A program made the translations under genes and the position numbers. The notes under the pieces are model-generated. The model worked only from the letters and a program-made list of their open reading frames with translations, had not been told where the DNA came from and did no database searches. A stretch of DNA of 64,000 nt from Corynebacterium stationis. GTDB lineage: Bacteria; Actinomycetota; Actinomycetes; Mycobacteriales; Mycobacteriaceae. Where the stretch lies: contig NZ_CP009251.1 of NCBI RefSeq assembly GCF_001941345.1, positions 1 through 64,000 of the forward strand. The letters run 5' to 3'. Positions 1 through 12,458 of the stretch are shown one piece after another. The first letter of the stretch is position 1. The number at the start of each line of letters is the position of its first letter.

Positions 1-1836
1 GTGTCTGACCAACAATCGTCCCTGAATTCCACGTGGCGTGCCATCGTCGAAGATCTGATTCGGCGCTCGGAACAACCCAACTCGGAAGTTCCGACTTTTA
101 CTGCGCAGCAGCGAATTTACCTGCAGCTTTTAAAGCCCATCATGATCAATGATGGCTATGCACTATTGGCGACCCCGGATCAAAATGGCCGAGACATCGT
201 CGAAGCAGAGCTTTCTACCCATATCGCCGCCGGACTATCCCGCCAGATGGGACGCCCTTGTTCTATTGCGGTTACTGTGGCACCCCCACAAGAAGTTGCG
301 CAGTCTCAGACACAGCCTGCGCCACAAATGGGACAGTTTGATGTAGAAGAACAACGCCCGCGTTTAAACCAGGTCGATGTCACCAACCAGAACTTTCAGG
401 AAGTTCAGCCTTCTGCATACGAGCCAGCCCCCGATCAAAACCTCAACCAGAATTACAGTCAGCAAGAGCACAACTTCCGCTCTCCAGATTCTGCGGCGTG
501 GCCCACCTCAACTAATTTGGGGCAACAACCACCGCAAACGCAGCAGACTCAGCAAACCCATCACGATCAGCGGGAGCAGAATCCCCGCTTTAATGACCTT
601 GCGAGCAACCGTCATGACATGACTGAGGATCCATCGTCTGGCTCTTTTGGATCGCAACAGTCTTGGCAGACTAGTCATTCCGCAGCAAACCTGGATGATC
701 TAGCTGATATTTATCAAAGTCAGCAGTCGCACCAGACTTCTTTCCAGGCGCCATCCTCAGCGCGTATTCCCCGTGAGCGCCCGGCACATGATCCCAATCG
801 CGAACAATCGTTGAATCCGAAGCACACCTTCGATAACTTCGTTATTGGATCCTCGAATCGTTTTGCTAACGGTGCCGCGGTAGCCGTAGCAGAAAACCCA
901 GCCCGTGCTTATAACCCTCTGTTTATTTGGGGCGGCTCCGGCCTGGGCAAAACCCACTTGTTGCATGCAGCGGGTAATTACGCGCAGCTGTTGCACAAGG
1001 GTCTGCGCGTGAAATATGTATCTTCGGAAGAATTTACTAATGACTACATCAACTCTTTGCGTGATGATAGGCAGGAATCTTTCAAGCGCCGTTACCGCAA
1101 CCTCGATATTTTGATGGTTGATGATATTCAGTTCTTAGAAGGTAAAGAATCAACCCAGGAAGAGTTCTTCCATACCTTCAATGCTCTGCACCAAGCCAAT
1201 AAGCAGATTATTTTGTCCTCGGACCGCCCGCCGAAGCAGTTGACCACTCTGGAAGACCGGTTGCGAACCCGCTTTGAAGGCGGACTGATTACAGATATTC
1301 AGCCGCCAGATCTGGAAACTCGTATTGCCATTTTGATGAAGAAGGCGTCTGCCGATGGCACCACCGTTGATCGAGCGGTCTTGGAACTCATCGCCTCGCG
1401 CTTTGAAACTTCTATTCGTGAGCTTGAAGGCGCGCTGATCCGTGTCTCCGCTTATTCCTCTTTGGTCAATGAACCGATCAACATTCAAATGGCAGAAGTT
1501 GCGCTGCGCGACCTGGCACCAGATTCTGCGGCTGAACAAATCACGCCAAATACGATTATTGAAGTCACCGCAGAGTACTTCGATATCGATGTCTCAACTT
1601 TGACCGGATCTGGTAAAAAGCGCGATATTGCTCATGCCCGACAGCTGGCGATGTATCTCTGCCGTGAACTGACAGATCTTTCGCTACCGAAACTTGGTGA
1701 GCAATTCGGCGGCAAAGACCACACCACTGTTATGTACGCCGAGCGCAAGATCCGAAAAGAAATGACAGAAAAGCGTGAGACCTACGACGAGATCCAGGTC
1801 CTTACTCAACGCATTAAGGGACGCGCCCGAAGCTAA
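1..1836 (+). CDS. dnaA: Chromosomal replication initiator DnaA
   Basis: DnaA binds DnaA boxes in oriC, oligomerises with ATP and opens the origin. The 611-residue protein has an N-terminal DnaB/DnaD-interaction domain, a long Gln-rich low-complexity linker (about residues 100-270), then the AAA+ domain with Walker [10 protein letters not shown] at 311-319 and Walker B VDDIQF at about 373-378. The C-terminal helix-turn-helix carries the DnaA signature [14 protein letters not shown] from about residue 570. The linker makes it longer than the roughly 450-500 residues of many bacteria, as is common in corynebacteria. It starts with GTG at the first base of the window, so its promoter lies outside. 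A hairpin terminator follows the stop. Confidence 0.98.
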   Translation: MSDQQSSLNSTWRAIVEDLIRRSEQPNSEVPTFTAQQRIYLQLLKPIMINDGYALLATPDQNGRDIVEAELSTHIAAGLSRQMGRPCSIAVTVAPPQEVAQSQTQPAPQMGQFDVEEQRPRLNQVDVTNQNFQEVQPSAYEPAPDQNLNQNYSQQEHNFRSPDSAAWPTSTNLGQQPPQTQQTQQTHHDQREQNPRFNDLASNRHDMTEDPSSGSFGSQQSWQTSHSAANLDDLADIYQSQQSHQTSFQAPSSARIPRERPAHDPNREQSLNPKHTFDNFVIGSSNRFANGAAVAVAENPARAYNPLFIWGGSGLGKTHLLHAAGNYAQLLHKGLRVKYVSSEEFTNDYINSLRDDRQESFKRRYRNLDILMVDDIQFLEGKESTQEEFFHTFNALHQANKQIILSSDRPPKQLTTLEDRLRTRFEGGLITDIQPPDLETRIAILMKKASADGTTVDRAVLELIASRFETSIRELEGALIRVSAYSSLVNEPINIQMAEVALRDLAPDSAAEQITPNTIIEVTAEYFDIDVSTLTGSGKKRDIAHARQLAMYLCRELTDLSLPKLGEQFGGKDHTTVMYAERKIRKEMTEKRETYDEIQVLTQRIKGRARS

Positions 1837-1849
1837 CCCCGATCTTCTG

Positions 1850-1890
1850 CCCGCTTAGCCAAGATTATTTCTCTTGGTTAGGCGGGTTTG
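1850..1890 (+). terminator. Rho-independent terminator after dnaA
   Basis: A stem of about 15 bp (arm CCGCTTAGCCAAGA, loop TTATTTC, returning arm TCTTGGTTAGGCGGG with G-T pairing) starts 14 bases after the dnaA stop and is followed by a T-containing run. Confidence 0.8.
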
Positions 1891-1914
1891 GTGGTTTTAG
1901 TGCTCTTAGCAGGC

Positions 1915-2235
1915 AAAAAGTTATCCACAAGGTTATTCACACTTGTGTAATTCCATTGTTGTAATTTAATGAGCTTGCTCACAAGATCGATTTTCACAAG
2001 CTCAAAAAAACCTCCGACCTGCTGTGATCACCGCTGTGCGATCTCAGTGGATAACTTTGGCCCTCCTGTGGATAACTTCCGTGTAATTCGAGTTATCCAC
2101 AATTGCCCCGATCTATCCACAGCTTGATCACATGTGATCACACACGATCGATCTACCCGCCGACCTCCGTTTTCTTGTGCTTACCCACAGGATTCACAAC
2201 GGTTATTACTACTACTAACTTTATTTCTAGATCAG
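1915..2235. other. oriC: Chromosomal origin oriC: DnaA-box cluster and AT-rich unwinding stretch
   Basis: The dnaA-dnaN gap holds a cluster of DnaA boxes. Perfect TTATCCACA occurs at 1921-1929 and 2093-2101, and in reverse at 2067-2075. One-mismatch boxes are at 1933-1941 (TTATTCACA), 2113-2121 (CTATCCACA), 2181-2189 (TTACCCACA) and, reversed, 2046-2054. An AT-rich stretch at 2201-2230 follows the last boxes and contains TTA-TTA-CTA-CTA-CTA at 2203-2217, resembling a DnaA-trio element. Position next to dnaA and box density make this the origin. Confidence 0.93.
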
Positions 2236-2255
2236 CTAGAAGAAAGGGGGCCTGT

Positions 2256-2381
2256 GTGGAAGTTCGAGCACCCGCCGCCAGGAAGCGTCGATTTCGCGAA
2301 TTACAAAAACTTCAAGCGAGTAGCGCCAAAGCGCCGCGACCGGTTAAGTTAGAAGCAGTTGCAAGAAAGCAATTTTTGTAA
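2256..2381 (+). CDS. Possible small basic protein between oriC and dnaN
   Basis: A GTG codon at 2256 follows a strong purine-rich Shine-Dalgarno stretch (AGAAAGGGGG, ending 5 bases upstream) and opens a 41-codon frame ending in TAA. The product would be strongly basic (many Arg and Lys, no Asp). I recognise no family. The ribosome-binding site is the only real evidence; the frame could be chance within the dnaN leader. Confidence 0.3.
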   Translation: MEVRAPAARKRRFRELQKLQASSAKAPRPVKLEAVARKQFL

Positions 2382-2579
2382 GTTGCTAGATCCCAAGAAT
2401 TTTTGAAACCGGGAAGATTCAGGTATTTCGCTGCGCTGTTGGTAACTACAACTTGTTGTTCATCACCAGGTAACTAGCAGAAATGACCAGAAACGACCTA
2501 GTCGGCGTGCGTTGAATGACAACAGTGTGAACACTGGGCACGACGCATCGAAAGTGAGTCAAGGAGAGTAAAGACGCAC

Positions 2580-3776
2580 ATGGAAACCCTAACGACCAAC
2601 GCCGTGTCTTTTCGTGTGGCTAAAGATGACCTCAGCCATGCAGTTGGATGGGTTGCCCGAAACCTACCGACGAAGGCCGCGCAGCCAGTACTGCGAGCAA
2701 TGATTTTCACCGCAGATGACAATGGCTTAGAGATCGCCGGATTCGACTACGAAGTTTCGACTCGTGTTCGAATCGCCGCTGAGATCGAAGAACCAGGACG
2801 TGTTGCTGTAGCAGGCAAACTTATGTCTGACATCGTTGCGGCTATGCCGAATAAGCCGGTTGATATCCGTCAAGAAGACACCAAGGTTTTGATCCAGTGT
2901 GGTTCTTCGCGTTTTGAGCTGCCGACTATTTCTTTGGAAGATTACCCACAGTTGCCGGTCTTGCCTGAGGTTACAGGTAAAGTTCAACCACAGCTTTTCT
3001 CAGAAGCTGTCTCCCAGGTTGCGGCTGCCGCTGGTAAAGATGACACGCTGCCGATGCTTACGGGTATCAGCATGGCTATCGAAGGCAAAGAAGTAACTTT
3101 GACGGCAACGGACCGTTTCCGTCTGGCAGTGCGTACTTTGGAATGGGAACCAACTGCTGAAGAAGTAAAAACTCAGTTGTTGGTACCAGCGAAAACGCTG
3201 CAGGAAACTGCGCGTTCTTTGGATTCGCACATCACTGATCCCATTGAAATCGCTGTTGGTACTGGTGACAGCATTGCAGCTGATGGTCTATTCGGTTTGC
3301 ACGCAGATAACCGCGAGACCACAACGCGTATGCTCGATGCCGATTTCCCAACCGTTTCTCACCTTCTGCCTAAGTCGCACACCGCGATGGCATCGGTTGA
3401 GATCGGACCACTGCAAGAGGCTATTCGCCGTGTCTCCTTGCTAACTGATCGTAACGCCCAGATCCGCATGCTCTTTAGCGAAGGCGAAGTACAGCTAGCT
3501 GCAGGTGCCACCGATACCGGTAATGCCGAGGAAACCATTCCTTGTGCTTTTACTGGTCGCGATGAATTACTCATTGCTTTCAACCCGGGCTTCCTCAAAG
3601 ACGGCCTCGCTGTAATTCCAACGGATCGCGTCGTTTTCGGATTTACTGAGCCATCACGTCCAGCAATTATGATCCCTGAGCCAGAAGAACTGCCAGAAGC
3701 AGATGAAGATGGTAATTTCCCAACTCCGGATACCTTCTTCACTTACCTTTTGATGCCAGTACGTTTACCTGGTTAA
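2580..3776 (+). CDS. dnaN: DNA polymerase III beta sliding clamp
   Basis: DnaN forms the ring-shaped dimer that tethers the replicative polymerase to DNA. At 398 residues it has the usual length and the three-fold clamp architecture. Recognisable segments include VGWVARNLPTKAAQPVLRAM near the N terminus and a C-terminal end reading TYLLMPVRLPG, matching the MPMRL-type tail of the family. An AAGGAGAG ribosome-binding site sits 10 bases before the ATG. recF follows after 12 bases, and the two are probably co-transcribed. Confidence 0.98.
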   Translation: METLTTNAVSFRVAKDDLSHAVGWVARNLPTKAAQPVLRAMIFTADDNGLEIAGFDYEVSTRVRIAAEIEEPGRVAVAGKLMSDIVAAMPNKPVDIRQEDTKVLIQCGSSRFELPTISLEDYPQLPVLPEVTGKVQPQLFSEAVSQVAAAAGKDDTLPMLTGISMAIEGKEVTLTATDRFRLAVRTLEWEPTAEEVKTQLLVPAKTLQETARSLDSHITDPIEIAVGTGDSIAADGLFGLHADNRETTTRMLDADFPTVSHLLPKSHTAMASVEIGPLQEAIRRVSLLTDRNAQIRMLFSEGEVQLAAGATDTGNAEETIPCAFTGRDELLIAFNPGFLKDGLAVIPTDRVVFGFTEPSRPAIMIPEPEELPEADEDGNFPTPDTFFTYLLMPVRLPG

Positions 3777-3788
3777 ACTACGCACTAG

Positions 3789-5033
3789 ATGTATATTCGT
3801 GAGCTTGACCTGCGTGATTTTAGATCGTGGTCGGAGTTAAACCTCGATCTGAATCCCGGCATAGTGTTATTTGTTGGCCGTAACGGTTTTGGAAAAACCA
3901 ATATCGTTGAGGCCTTAGGCTATGTTGCGCACTTAAGCTCGCACCGCGTTAGCCAAGACGCACCGCTGGTAAGACAAGGCACTTCTAGTGCTCGCGTATC
4001 AGCTACCGCGGTCAACCAAGGCCGCGAGCTCACAGCGCATTTATTGATCAAACCGCATGCCGCTAACCAGGCGCAGATCAATCGCACCCGGTGCAAAACT
4101 CCGCGCGAATTATTAGGTGTTGTAAAAACTGTTCTTTTCTCGCCGGAAGATTTAGCGCTGGTGCGCGGGGAACCAGCAGAACGTCGCCGCTATCTCGATG
4201 ACATTGTTGCTACGCGTACTCCGCGTTTAGCTGGGGTGAAGGCTGATTATGACAAGGTTTTGCGCCAGCGCAATGCATTGTTGAAATCAGCATCGTCAGC
4301 CATGCGTCGGGGGTATGGAGACACCGAAGGTGCTTCGGCCTTATCGACTCTCGATGTGTGGGATACCCAGCTAGCAAGCCTGGGCGCGCAGGTCATTGCA
4401 GCCCGCCTAGAGCTCATTGACCAGCTAACTGAGCTGATCCCTGCAGCATATGAGGGGTTAGCGCCAGAATCGCGGCCAGCGCACATTGCGTATAAATCCA
4501 CCGTCGATTTCACTGATCGAGAAGTCTTAGAAGCAGTCATGCTCGCAGAGCTGGGAGCTAAACGTCACCGCGAGATCGAGCGCGGTATCTCTTTGGTCGG
4601 CCCGCATCGCGATGATGTGGAATTACACCTAGGCACGGCGCCGGCGAAAGGTTTTGCGAGCCACGGTGAGACCTGGTCCTATGCCATTTCTTTGCGCTTT
4701 GCAGAGTTTCAACTGCTGCGTTCCGAAGATTCTGATCCAGTTTTGATCTTGGATGATGTTTTTGCGGAGCTCGATGCCAAGCGCCGTGAAAAATTAGTCA
4801 AGCTTGCTGCCGATGTCGAGCAAGTCTTTATTACCGCTGCAGTAGATGAGGATCTACCGGAGAACTTAATCCCGATGCAGCGCTTCGAGATCGGTGTAGA
4901 AGATACAGATAGCGGCCGCATCTCGATTTTGCGTACTCCCGACAAAAGCCCTACTGAGGAAGATACTGTTGCGCCTAGAATAGAAGAAAAGGAGCACGGC
5001 GAATCGGATAAGGCTGGTGACGAAGATGTCTAA
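3789..5033 (+). CDS. recF: DNA replication and repair protein RecF
   Basis: RecF is an SMC-like ATPase that with RecO and RecR loads RecA at gaps and stalled forks. Walker [10 protein letters not shown] is at residues 30-38, the ABC-type signature region reads [11 protein letters not shown], and Walker [12 protein letters not shown] lies near residue 320. The 414 residues include a C-terminal acidic extension beyond the usual ~370. The gene follows dnaN and overlaps the downstream DUF721 gene, indicating translational coupling. Confidence 0.97.
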   Translation: MYIRELDLRDFRSWSELNLDLNPGIVLFVGRNGFGKTNIVEALGYVAHLSSHRVSQDAPLVRQGTSSARVSATAVNQGRELTAHLLIKPHAANQAQINRTRCKTPRELLGVVKTVLFSPEDLALVRGEPAERRRYLDDIVATRTPRLAGVKADYDKVLRQRNALLKSASSAMRRGYGDTEGASALSTLDVWDTQLASLGAQVIAARLELIDQLTELIPAAYEGLAPESRPAHIAYKSTVDFTDREVLEAVMLAELGAKRHREIERGISLVGPHRDDVELHLGTAPAKGFASHGETWSYAISLRFAEFQLLRSEDSDPVLILDDVFAELDAKRREKLVKLAADVEQVFITAAVDEDLPENLIPMQRFEIGVEDTDSGRISILRTPDKSPTEEDTVAPRIEEKEHGESDKAGDEDV

Positions 5034-5622
5034 TACAGACCCCGTTCAACAAGCCTTTGAGCATATTCGCAAGCGTTCGCCGAATCCGCCGAAGCTGCAT
5101 CACGTATCTAAGTCCAAAGTCGCAAAAATGCCGGTGGACAAACCTCAGGAAATCCCTGTCCCCCAGGTGCCAGGTTTTGATATAGCGGAATTATCAAAGA
5201 CTCCGCGCCCCCGTTATCGCGGCAAAGGTCGGGAAACCGGAGCAGATGGACGTCGGCGCCGGCGTAGTGTTGATATTCCAAAGCTTGGTTCGCATATTGC
5301 CCGTGAAGTGACTTCGCGTGGCTGGGAACATGATTTGGCTCATGGGTGGATTACTGGCCATTGGCACAAGCTGGTTGGTGAGAAAATCGCGCAACATACG
5401 CATCCTGATCGGATTGAAAATGGCATTATCTATGTTGCCTGCGATAACTCCAATTGGGGTACGCAACTGCGTTATTTACAACGGCAGATCTTGCAGCGGA
5501 TTTCTGAGCAAGTGGGCCCCGATGTCATTTATCAACTGAGAATTTCCGGCCCCAAACAACATAAGAACTATGAAGGGCCAATGTGGGTAAAACCGCAGGG
5601 CTCGAAGGATACATACGGTTAA
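5017..5622 (+). CDS. DUF721 family protein (DciA-like) downstream of recF
   Basis: The 201-residue product has a disordered basic N-terminal half and a C-terminal DUF721 domain (about residues 85-190: [32 protein letters not shown]). DUF721 includes DciA, which helps load the replicative helicase DnaB. Its conserved place after recF in actinobacteria supports a replication role. Start is uncertain: GTG at 5017, or ATG at 5026 inside the recF stop region. Either start overlaps recF. Confidence 0.85.
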   Translation: MTKMSNTDPVQQAFEHIRKRSPNPPKLHHVSKSKVAKMPVDKPQEIPVPQVPGFDIAELSKTPRPRYRGKGRETGADGRRRRRSVDIPKLGSHIAREVTSRGWEHDLAHGWITGHWHKLVGEKIAQHTHPDRIENGIIYVACDNSNWGTQLRYLQRQILQRISEQVGPDVIYQLRISGPKQHKNYEGPMWVKPQGSKDTYG

Positions 5623-7999
<2,377 letters not shown>

Positions 8000-8020
8000 A
8001 ATAAGCAGTTGCTTATCGAT

Positions 8021-8058
8021 ACACCGTTGAAGCGAAAATACGCTTCAACGGTGTTTTC
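8021..8058 (+). terminator. Rho-independent terminator after gyrB
   Basis: A perfect 12-bp stem (ACCGTTGAAGCG at 8023-8034, loop AAAATA, CGCTTCAACGGT at 8041-8052) is followed by GTTTTC. Confidence 0.9.
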
Positions 8059-8073
8059 TCTATTCTGGGGCGC

Positions 8074-8823
8074 ATGACCGTTGAGATCCTGACCACCCGG
8101 TTCATCGCGAAGCCAGAATACCTTGACCACGCCTATGCGCTGTATGAGAAACGTATTGCCCAGGCGGAAGCCAAGATCTTGGCATATTCACTGAAACCTC
8201 TCCCGAGTGATGATGAATTCGAACTGTGGTCTCTTCGGACCCAGGCTGTCTATGACCAGCTGGATTCACCACTGCAGTGGCACTTATACGAGCTCAATGC
8301 TTTGGTCGAATTTGATGAAGAGAAAGTCGATGATGATGAGCTGCGGGAGAAGTTCTTCTTCGAAGATATCCGTGAACCAACGGCGTTTCCAGGCACATTA
8401 ATAGGTAGCTTTGCAATGAATTTACGGCGCAAGCCGCGAACGAAGTCTGAGATCGCAGCTGGTCAGGAGGATTTGAAGCCTTTGACTTATGTCACCGTAG
8501 CGTTCTTCGCTGCCCCGGAGAAAGCAGGAATTATTCCGGAGTTATTCTCCGATTTTGTTGAGGCAACTGATCCGATTGTTCACAGTGGAGCCCCGACTGA
8601 GGCAGATGTGGCAGAGAAACCGAACTATGCCGGACCATTGTGGATGCAGGCAGCGCAGTCCGAGCTAGATATGGCTGGCGACCGCATCCCGTATGGCTCT
8701 AAGCGGTTGTGGCTGGGCTGCATCCTCATTGACTATGACGCAGAAAAGCTCCGCGAGCACCTGCCAGAATCATTAGATCCAAACAATTTCGTACTTGCAG
8801 AGCTGTACCCAGAACCCTTTTAG
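8074..8823 (+). CDS. Conserved hypothetical protein
   Basis: A 249-residue soluble, acidic protein with no signal peptide or membrane segment. I do not recognise a family. It starts with ATG just after the gyrB terminator and has no obvious ribosome-binding site (upstream reads TTCTGGGGCGC). It is monocistronic and converges on the next gene, with a short AT-rich inverted repeat (ATGAATTAA at 8845-8853, TTAATTCAT at 8870-8878) between them. Confidence 0.7.
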   Translation: MTVEILTTRFIAKPEYLDHAYALYEKRIAQAEAKILAYSLKPLPSDDEFELWSLRTQAVYDQLDSPLQWHLYELNALVEFDEEKVDDDELREKFFFEDIREPTAFPGTLIGSFAMNLRRKPRTKSEIAAGQEDLKPLTYVTVAFFAAPEKAGIIPELFSDFVEATDPIVHSGAPTEADVAEKPNYAGPLWMQAAQSELDMAGDRIPYGSKRLWLGCILIDYDAEKLREHLPESLDPNNFVLAELYPEPF

Positions 8824-8869
8824 GAAACCTAAGGGATGTGAGGGATGAATTAACGGGATCTATTCTCGC

Positions 8870-9319
8870 TTAATTCATGTGTTTATGCAGGATGCTGCCT
8901 AGATCGGCGACTTTTCCTTCAACGATGGAAGCGCCTTTATTGCGCAGGGATTTATATGCTCTAGCAACCGGTGCAATGGTGATGCGCTCAGCGTGCTGAT
9001 CGGCGGTGGACATGAGAGCATCGGCAACAGCCGCGGAATCTTTGTCTAAGAACGCGCCGAAGTCCTGGGAATCGGAGGACTCGAAGTCTGACCAGTATGG
9101 TTCCAAATCACCCAGCATATCGGGCAAGATTTTGTTGAGGCCCCGGGAGATAAAATCAGGGCTGACCTTGGTGGCAGCAGATACCGCGCCTTTAATAGCC
9201 ATGCCGGAGATACCGGATTGCTCTGCAACGGTTTTGTCTACGAACTGGGATAAATCTTTGAGAACTAAAGAGCGAGTTTCTGGTTCCAGTAGCTGGGAGA
9301 GATTCGACATGCTGACCAT
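8870..9319 (-). CDS. Actinobacterial conserved protein, probably DUF6918 family
   Basis: A 149-residue, largely helical soluble protein. The pattern SNLSQLLEPETRSLVLKDL, then VDKTVAEQSGISGMAIKGA, resembles the small actinobacterial family I know as DUF6918; that naming is from memory. Function unknown. The start may be ATG at 9319 or the second ATG at 9310, giving MSNLSQLL. It lies 12 bases downstream of the Doc-like gene on the same strand, so co-transcription is possible. Confidence 0.65.
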   Translation of the reverse strand: MVSMSNLSQLLEPETRSLVLKDLSQFVDKTVAEQSGISGMAIKGAVSAATKVSPDFISRGLNKILPDMLGDLEPYWSDFESSDSQDFGAFLDKDSAAVADALMSTADQHAERITIAPVARAYKSLRNKGASIVEGKVADLGSILHKHMN

Positions 9320-9331
9320 AGTAGCTGGATA

Positions 9332-9592
9332 TTAAGCCATCTCTTGGGAATCTAAGTAGATTTTGGCGCAGATCGCGGCGAATTCCTTATTGTTCCCGCT
9401 TAATGCTTCCACTTTGGTCAATACATCATTCAAGCTGGCGGCTGCTTGGTAGATATTGTCGTGGATGGCGATGCCATCGATACGCGCATGCGCTGCAGCG
9501 GAGGCTGCTACCAACGCTGAATAATTAACAATCCGCACGCGGTGAGTTTCGCAAAAGCGTTGGGCGACAATGAGGAGTTGTTCTGTTCTCAT
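9332..9592 (-). CDS. Short Doc/Fic-like protein with degenerate catalytic motif (putative toxin)
   Basis: An 86-residue protein overlapping the upstream antitoxin-like gene by four bases (ATGA), the classic toxin-antitoxin arrangement. The order of residues (NYSALVAASAAAHARIDG, then NIYQAAASLNDVL, then SGNNKEFAAICAKIYLD) resembles the Doc branch of the Fic fold, where the last part aligns with HxFxDxNKR. Here catalytic His is replaced by Glu and the Arg after NK by Glu, so phosphorylation or AMPylation activity is doubtful. Doc is about 126 residues, so this is short. Family assignment is inference. Confidence 0.55.
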   Translation of the reverse strand: MRTEQLLIVAQRFCETHRVRIVNYSALVAASAAAHARIDGIAIHDNIYQAAASLNDVLTKVEALSGNNKEFAAICAKIYLDSQEMA

Positions 9593-9813
9593 CGCAAAGC
9601 CTGCCCACGAGAACGGCGGATATCGGCTTCTAATTCACGGTGTCCTTTGATGTGCTCACGCGCTAATTCATCCACGGTGGCATCTTGGACAGTTCGCGTA
9701 GCGGCCAGGGCAATAGCGCGGACAACGGCCTCATGTTTGGACGTGCCGTGCGCGGATGCGAGCAGGGTTAATGCGTGATCTTGTTCGGGAGTTAAACGTA
9801 GGGTCATCGCCAT
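9589..9813 (-). CDS. Ribbon-helix-helix (CopG-like) putative antitoxin
   Basis: The N-terminal MTLRLTPEQDHALTLLASAHG is a typical ribbon-helix-helix DNA-binding start: an MTLRL beta strand followed by two helices. The C-terminal tail (AREHIKGHRELEADIRR) would be the partner-binding segment. I chose ATG at 9813; ATG 9807 and TTG 9819 are alternatives. A -10-like TACCAT seven bases upstream suggests a leaderless transcript, and the palindrome at 9822-9840 covers that -10, fitting autorepression. Confidence 0.65.
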   Translation of the reverse strand: MAMTLRLTPEQDHALTLLASAHGTSKHEAVVRAIALAATRTVQDATVDELAREHIKGHRELEADIRRSRGQALR

Positions 9814-9821
9814 AGCCAAAA

Positions 9822-9840
9822 TGGTATCACCGTGATACCA
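9822..9840. promoter_or_regulatory. Perfect palindrome, likely operator of the antitoxin-like gene
   Basis: TGGTATCACCGTGATACCA is a perfect 9-bp inverted repeat with one central base. It covers the putative -10 of the ribbon-helix-helix gene and lies about 30 bases upstream of the putative gyrA -10, between divergent genes. Confidence 0.65.
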
Positions 9841-9868
9841 CGATCGGGCATTAAATGGCCGGAAAGGC

Positions 9869-9874
9869 TAGAAT
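9869..9874 (+). promoter_or_regulatory. Putative gyrA -10 element, leaderless start
   Basis: TAGAAT ends eight bases before the gyrA ATG at 9883, so transcription would start at or within two bases of the A of ATG. There is no ribosome-binding site upstream. No clear -35 is visible. Confidence 0.5.
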
Positions 9875-9882
9875 AGGGCGTT

Positions 9883-12453
9883 ATGAGCGATGATAACGGC
9901 GATCTTTTTGACAAGATCCACCCCATTGACATCAATGAGGAAATGGAAACCAGCTATATCGACTATGCAATGTCTGTCATTGTTGGTCGTGCGCTACCAG
10001 AAGTACGCGACGGTCTAAAGCCAGTACACCGTCGCATTTTGTATGCGATGTACGACTCGGGCTACCGTCCTGAGCGCGGCTATGTGAAGTCTGCGCGTCC
10101 AGTTGCAGATGCCATGGGTCATTTCCACCCACACGGTGACTCGGCTATTTATGACGCGCTGGTGCGTCTGGCGCAGCCATGGAATATGCGTTACCCAATG
10201 ATTGATGGCCAGGGTAACTTCGGCTCCCCAGGTAATGACGGCCCGGCAGCAATGCGTTATACCGAGTGCCGTATGACGCCTTTGGCGATGGAAATGGTCC
10301 GCGATATTCGCGAAAACACCGTGGACTTCTCACCAAACTACGATGGTAAGACCCAAGAGCCAGATATTCTGCCATCGCGTATTCCTAACCTGTTGATGAA
10401 TGGTTCCGGCGGTATTGCCGTTGGTATGGCCACCAACATCCCGCCGCACAACCTCAACGAATTGGCTGATGCCATTTTCTGGTTGCTAGAAAACGCAGAA
10501 GCTTCCGAAGAAGAATCTCTGGAAGCGTGCATGAAGTTTGTGAAAGGTCCAGACTTCCCAACTTACGGCTTGATCGTCGGCGATAGCGGCATTAAGGATG
10601 CTTACACCACCGGCCGTGGTTCTATCCGCATGCGCGGTGTGACTTCCATTGAAGAGCAGGGCTCACGCCAGACCATCGTTATTACGGAGCTGCCTTACCA
10701 GGTCAACCCAGATAACTTGGTCACCAATATCGCGGAGTCCGTGGCCAACGGCAAGATCGCTGGTATTTCCAAGATTGAAGATGAATCTTCTGACCGCGTG
10801 GGCATGCGCATTGTTATTACGCTCAAGCGTGATGCCGTAGCGCGCGTGGTGCTCAACAACCTGTACAAGCACTCCCAGCTGCAAACTTCCTTCGGCGCGA
10901 ATATGCTCTCCATCGTTGATGGCGTGCCACGCACCCTGCGTATCGATCAGATGCTGCGCTACTACGTGGCTCACCAGATCGAGGTCATTGTTCGCCGTAC
11001 CCAGTACCGCCTGGATGAGGCTGAAAAGCGCGCACACGTCCTGCGTGGTCTGGTTAAGGCACTGGATATGCTCGATGAGGTCATCGCGCTGATCCGCCGC
11101 AGCCCAACCGTGGATGAAGCCCGCGAAGGTTTGATGTCCCTGTTGGACGTTGACACCATCCAGGCCGATGCCATCTTGGCCATGCAGCTGCGTCGCTTGG
11201 CTGCTCTGGAGCGTCAAAAGATCGTTGATGAGTTGGCAGAGATCGAGCTTGAGATCGCTGACTACAAGGACATTCTGGCCAAGCCTGAGCGTCAGCGTGC
11301 GATCGTGCATGATGAACTGCAGGAAATCGTCGAAAAGTATGGCGATGAACGCCGCACCCAGATTGTTGCTGCAACCGGCGACGTAACCGACGAAGACCTA
11401 ATTGCCCGCGAAAACGTAGTTGTCACCATCACCGCTACCGGCTACGCCAAGCGCACCAAGGTTGATTCCTACAAGGCGCAAAAGCGCGGTGGCAAGGGCG
11501 TGCGTGGCGCGGAGTTGAAGCAAGACGATATCGTCAAGAACTTCTTCATCTGCTCCACCCACGATTGGATCTTGTTCTTTACCAACTTCGGTCGCGTCTA
11601 CCGCCTCAAGGCCTATGAGTTGCCAGAGGCATCGCGCACCGCGCGTGGCCAGCACGTGGCGAACCTGCTGGAATTCCAGCCGGAAGAAAAGATCGCCCAG
11701 GTCATTCAGATTCAGTCCTATGAGGATGCGCCTTACCTTGTTCTAGCAACCAAGCAGGGGCGCGTGAAGAAGTCCCGTCTGACTGATTATGAATCCGCAC
11801 GTTCTGCTGGTCTGATTGCGATCAACCTCAATGAGGGTGACTCTTTGATCGGTGCGCAGCTGGTTTCTGATGGTGACGATATCTTGCTGACCTCTGAGCA
11901 AGGCCAAGCCATTCGCTTTACTGCCGATGATGAGCAGCTGCGCCCAATGGGCCGTGCAACTGCCGGCGTTAAGGGCATGCGTTTCCGCGGCGATGACCAG
12001 CTGCTGAGCCTGTCTGTCGTCCAGGAAGGCGGCTACCTGTTGGTGGCTACCTCCGGCGGCTACGGTAAGCGCACCGCTATCGAGGAATACGCTCCACAAG
12101 GCCGCGGTGGCTTGGGCGTGATGACCTTTAAGTACACGCCAAAGCGCGGCAAGCTGATCGGTGCGATTACCGTGATGGAAGATGATGAAATCTTCGCTAT
12201 TACCTCTGCTGGCGGCGTTATCCGCACTGAGGTCAATGAGATTCGTCCATCCTCGCGCGCAACCATGGGCGTGCGTTTGGTGAACCTGAGCGATGATGTT
12301 GAGTTGCTTGTCATCGACCGCAACGTGGAAGATGATGGGGAAGAAGAAGCACTGGCTGTAGCTAAGGGCGAAAAGACTGTGGAGGATGCTCGACAGGAAC
12401 TTGACCCTAGTAAGCCAGGTGACCAGGACAACGATTCCGACAACAAGGAGTAA
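9883..12453 (+). CDS. gyrA: DNA gyrase subunit A
   Basis: GyrA carries out DNA cleavage and religation. The 856 residues contain the winged-helix/tower core with catalytic Tyr126 (in AAMRYTECR), and the quinolone-resistance region [10 protein letters not shown] with Ser87 and Asp91, the residues associated with susceptibility. The C-terminal beta-pinwheel holds a GyrA box (QKRGGKG). The last ~50 residues are acidic. Five bases separate the stop from the DUF3566 gene, so they are probably one transcript. Confidence 0.98.
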   Translation: MSDDNGDLFDKIHPIDINEEMETSYIDYAMSVIVGRALPEVRDGLKPVHRRILYAMYDSGYRPERGYVKSARPVADAMGHFHPHGDSAIYDALVRLAQPWNMRYPMIDGQGNFGSPGNDGPAAMRYTECRMTPLAMEMVRDIRENTVDFSPNYDGKTQEPDILPSRIPNLLMNGSGGIAVGMATNIPPHNLNELADAIFWLLENAEASEEESLEACMKFVKGPDFPTYGLIVGDSGIKDAYTTGRGSIRMRGVTSIEEQGSRQTIVITELPYQVNPDNLVTNIAESVANGKIAGISKIEDESSDRVGMRIVITLKRDAVARVVLNNLYKHSQLQTSFGANMLSIVDGVPRTLRIDQMLRYYVAHQIEVIVRRTQYRLDEAEKRAHVLRGLVKALDMLDEVIALIRRSPTVDEAREGLMSLLDVDTIQADAILAMQLRRLAALERQKIVDELAEIELEIADYKDILAKPERQRAIVHDELQEIVEKYGDERRTQIVAATGDVTDEDLIARENVVVTITATGYAKRTKVDSYKAQKRGGKGVRGAELKQDDIVKNFFICSTHDWILFFTNFGRVYRLKAYELPEASRTARGQHVANLLEFQPEEKIAQVIQIQSYEDAPYLVLATKQGRVKKSRLTDYESARSAGLIAINLNEGDSLIGAQLVSDGDDILLTSEQGQAIRFTADDEQLRPMGRATAGVKGMRFRGDDQLLSLSVVQEGGYLLVATSGGYGKRTAIEEYAPQGRGGLGVMTFKYTPKRGKLIGAITVMEDDEIFAITSAGGVIRTEVNEIRPSSRATMGVRLVNLSDDVELLVIDRNVEDDGEEEALAVAKGEKTVEDARQELDPSKPGDQDNDSDNKE

Positions 12454-12458
12454 TTCCT

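Noticed and set aside
10663..11310. 215-residue minus-strand open frame inside gyrA
   Set aside because: Shadow of gyrA codon usage; no family features and fully inside a certain gene.
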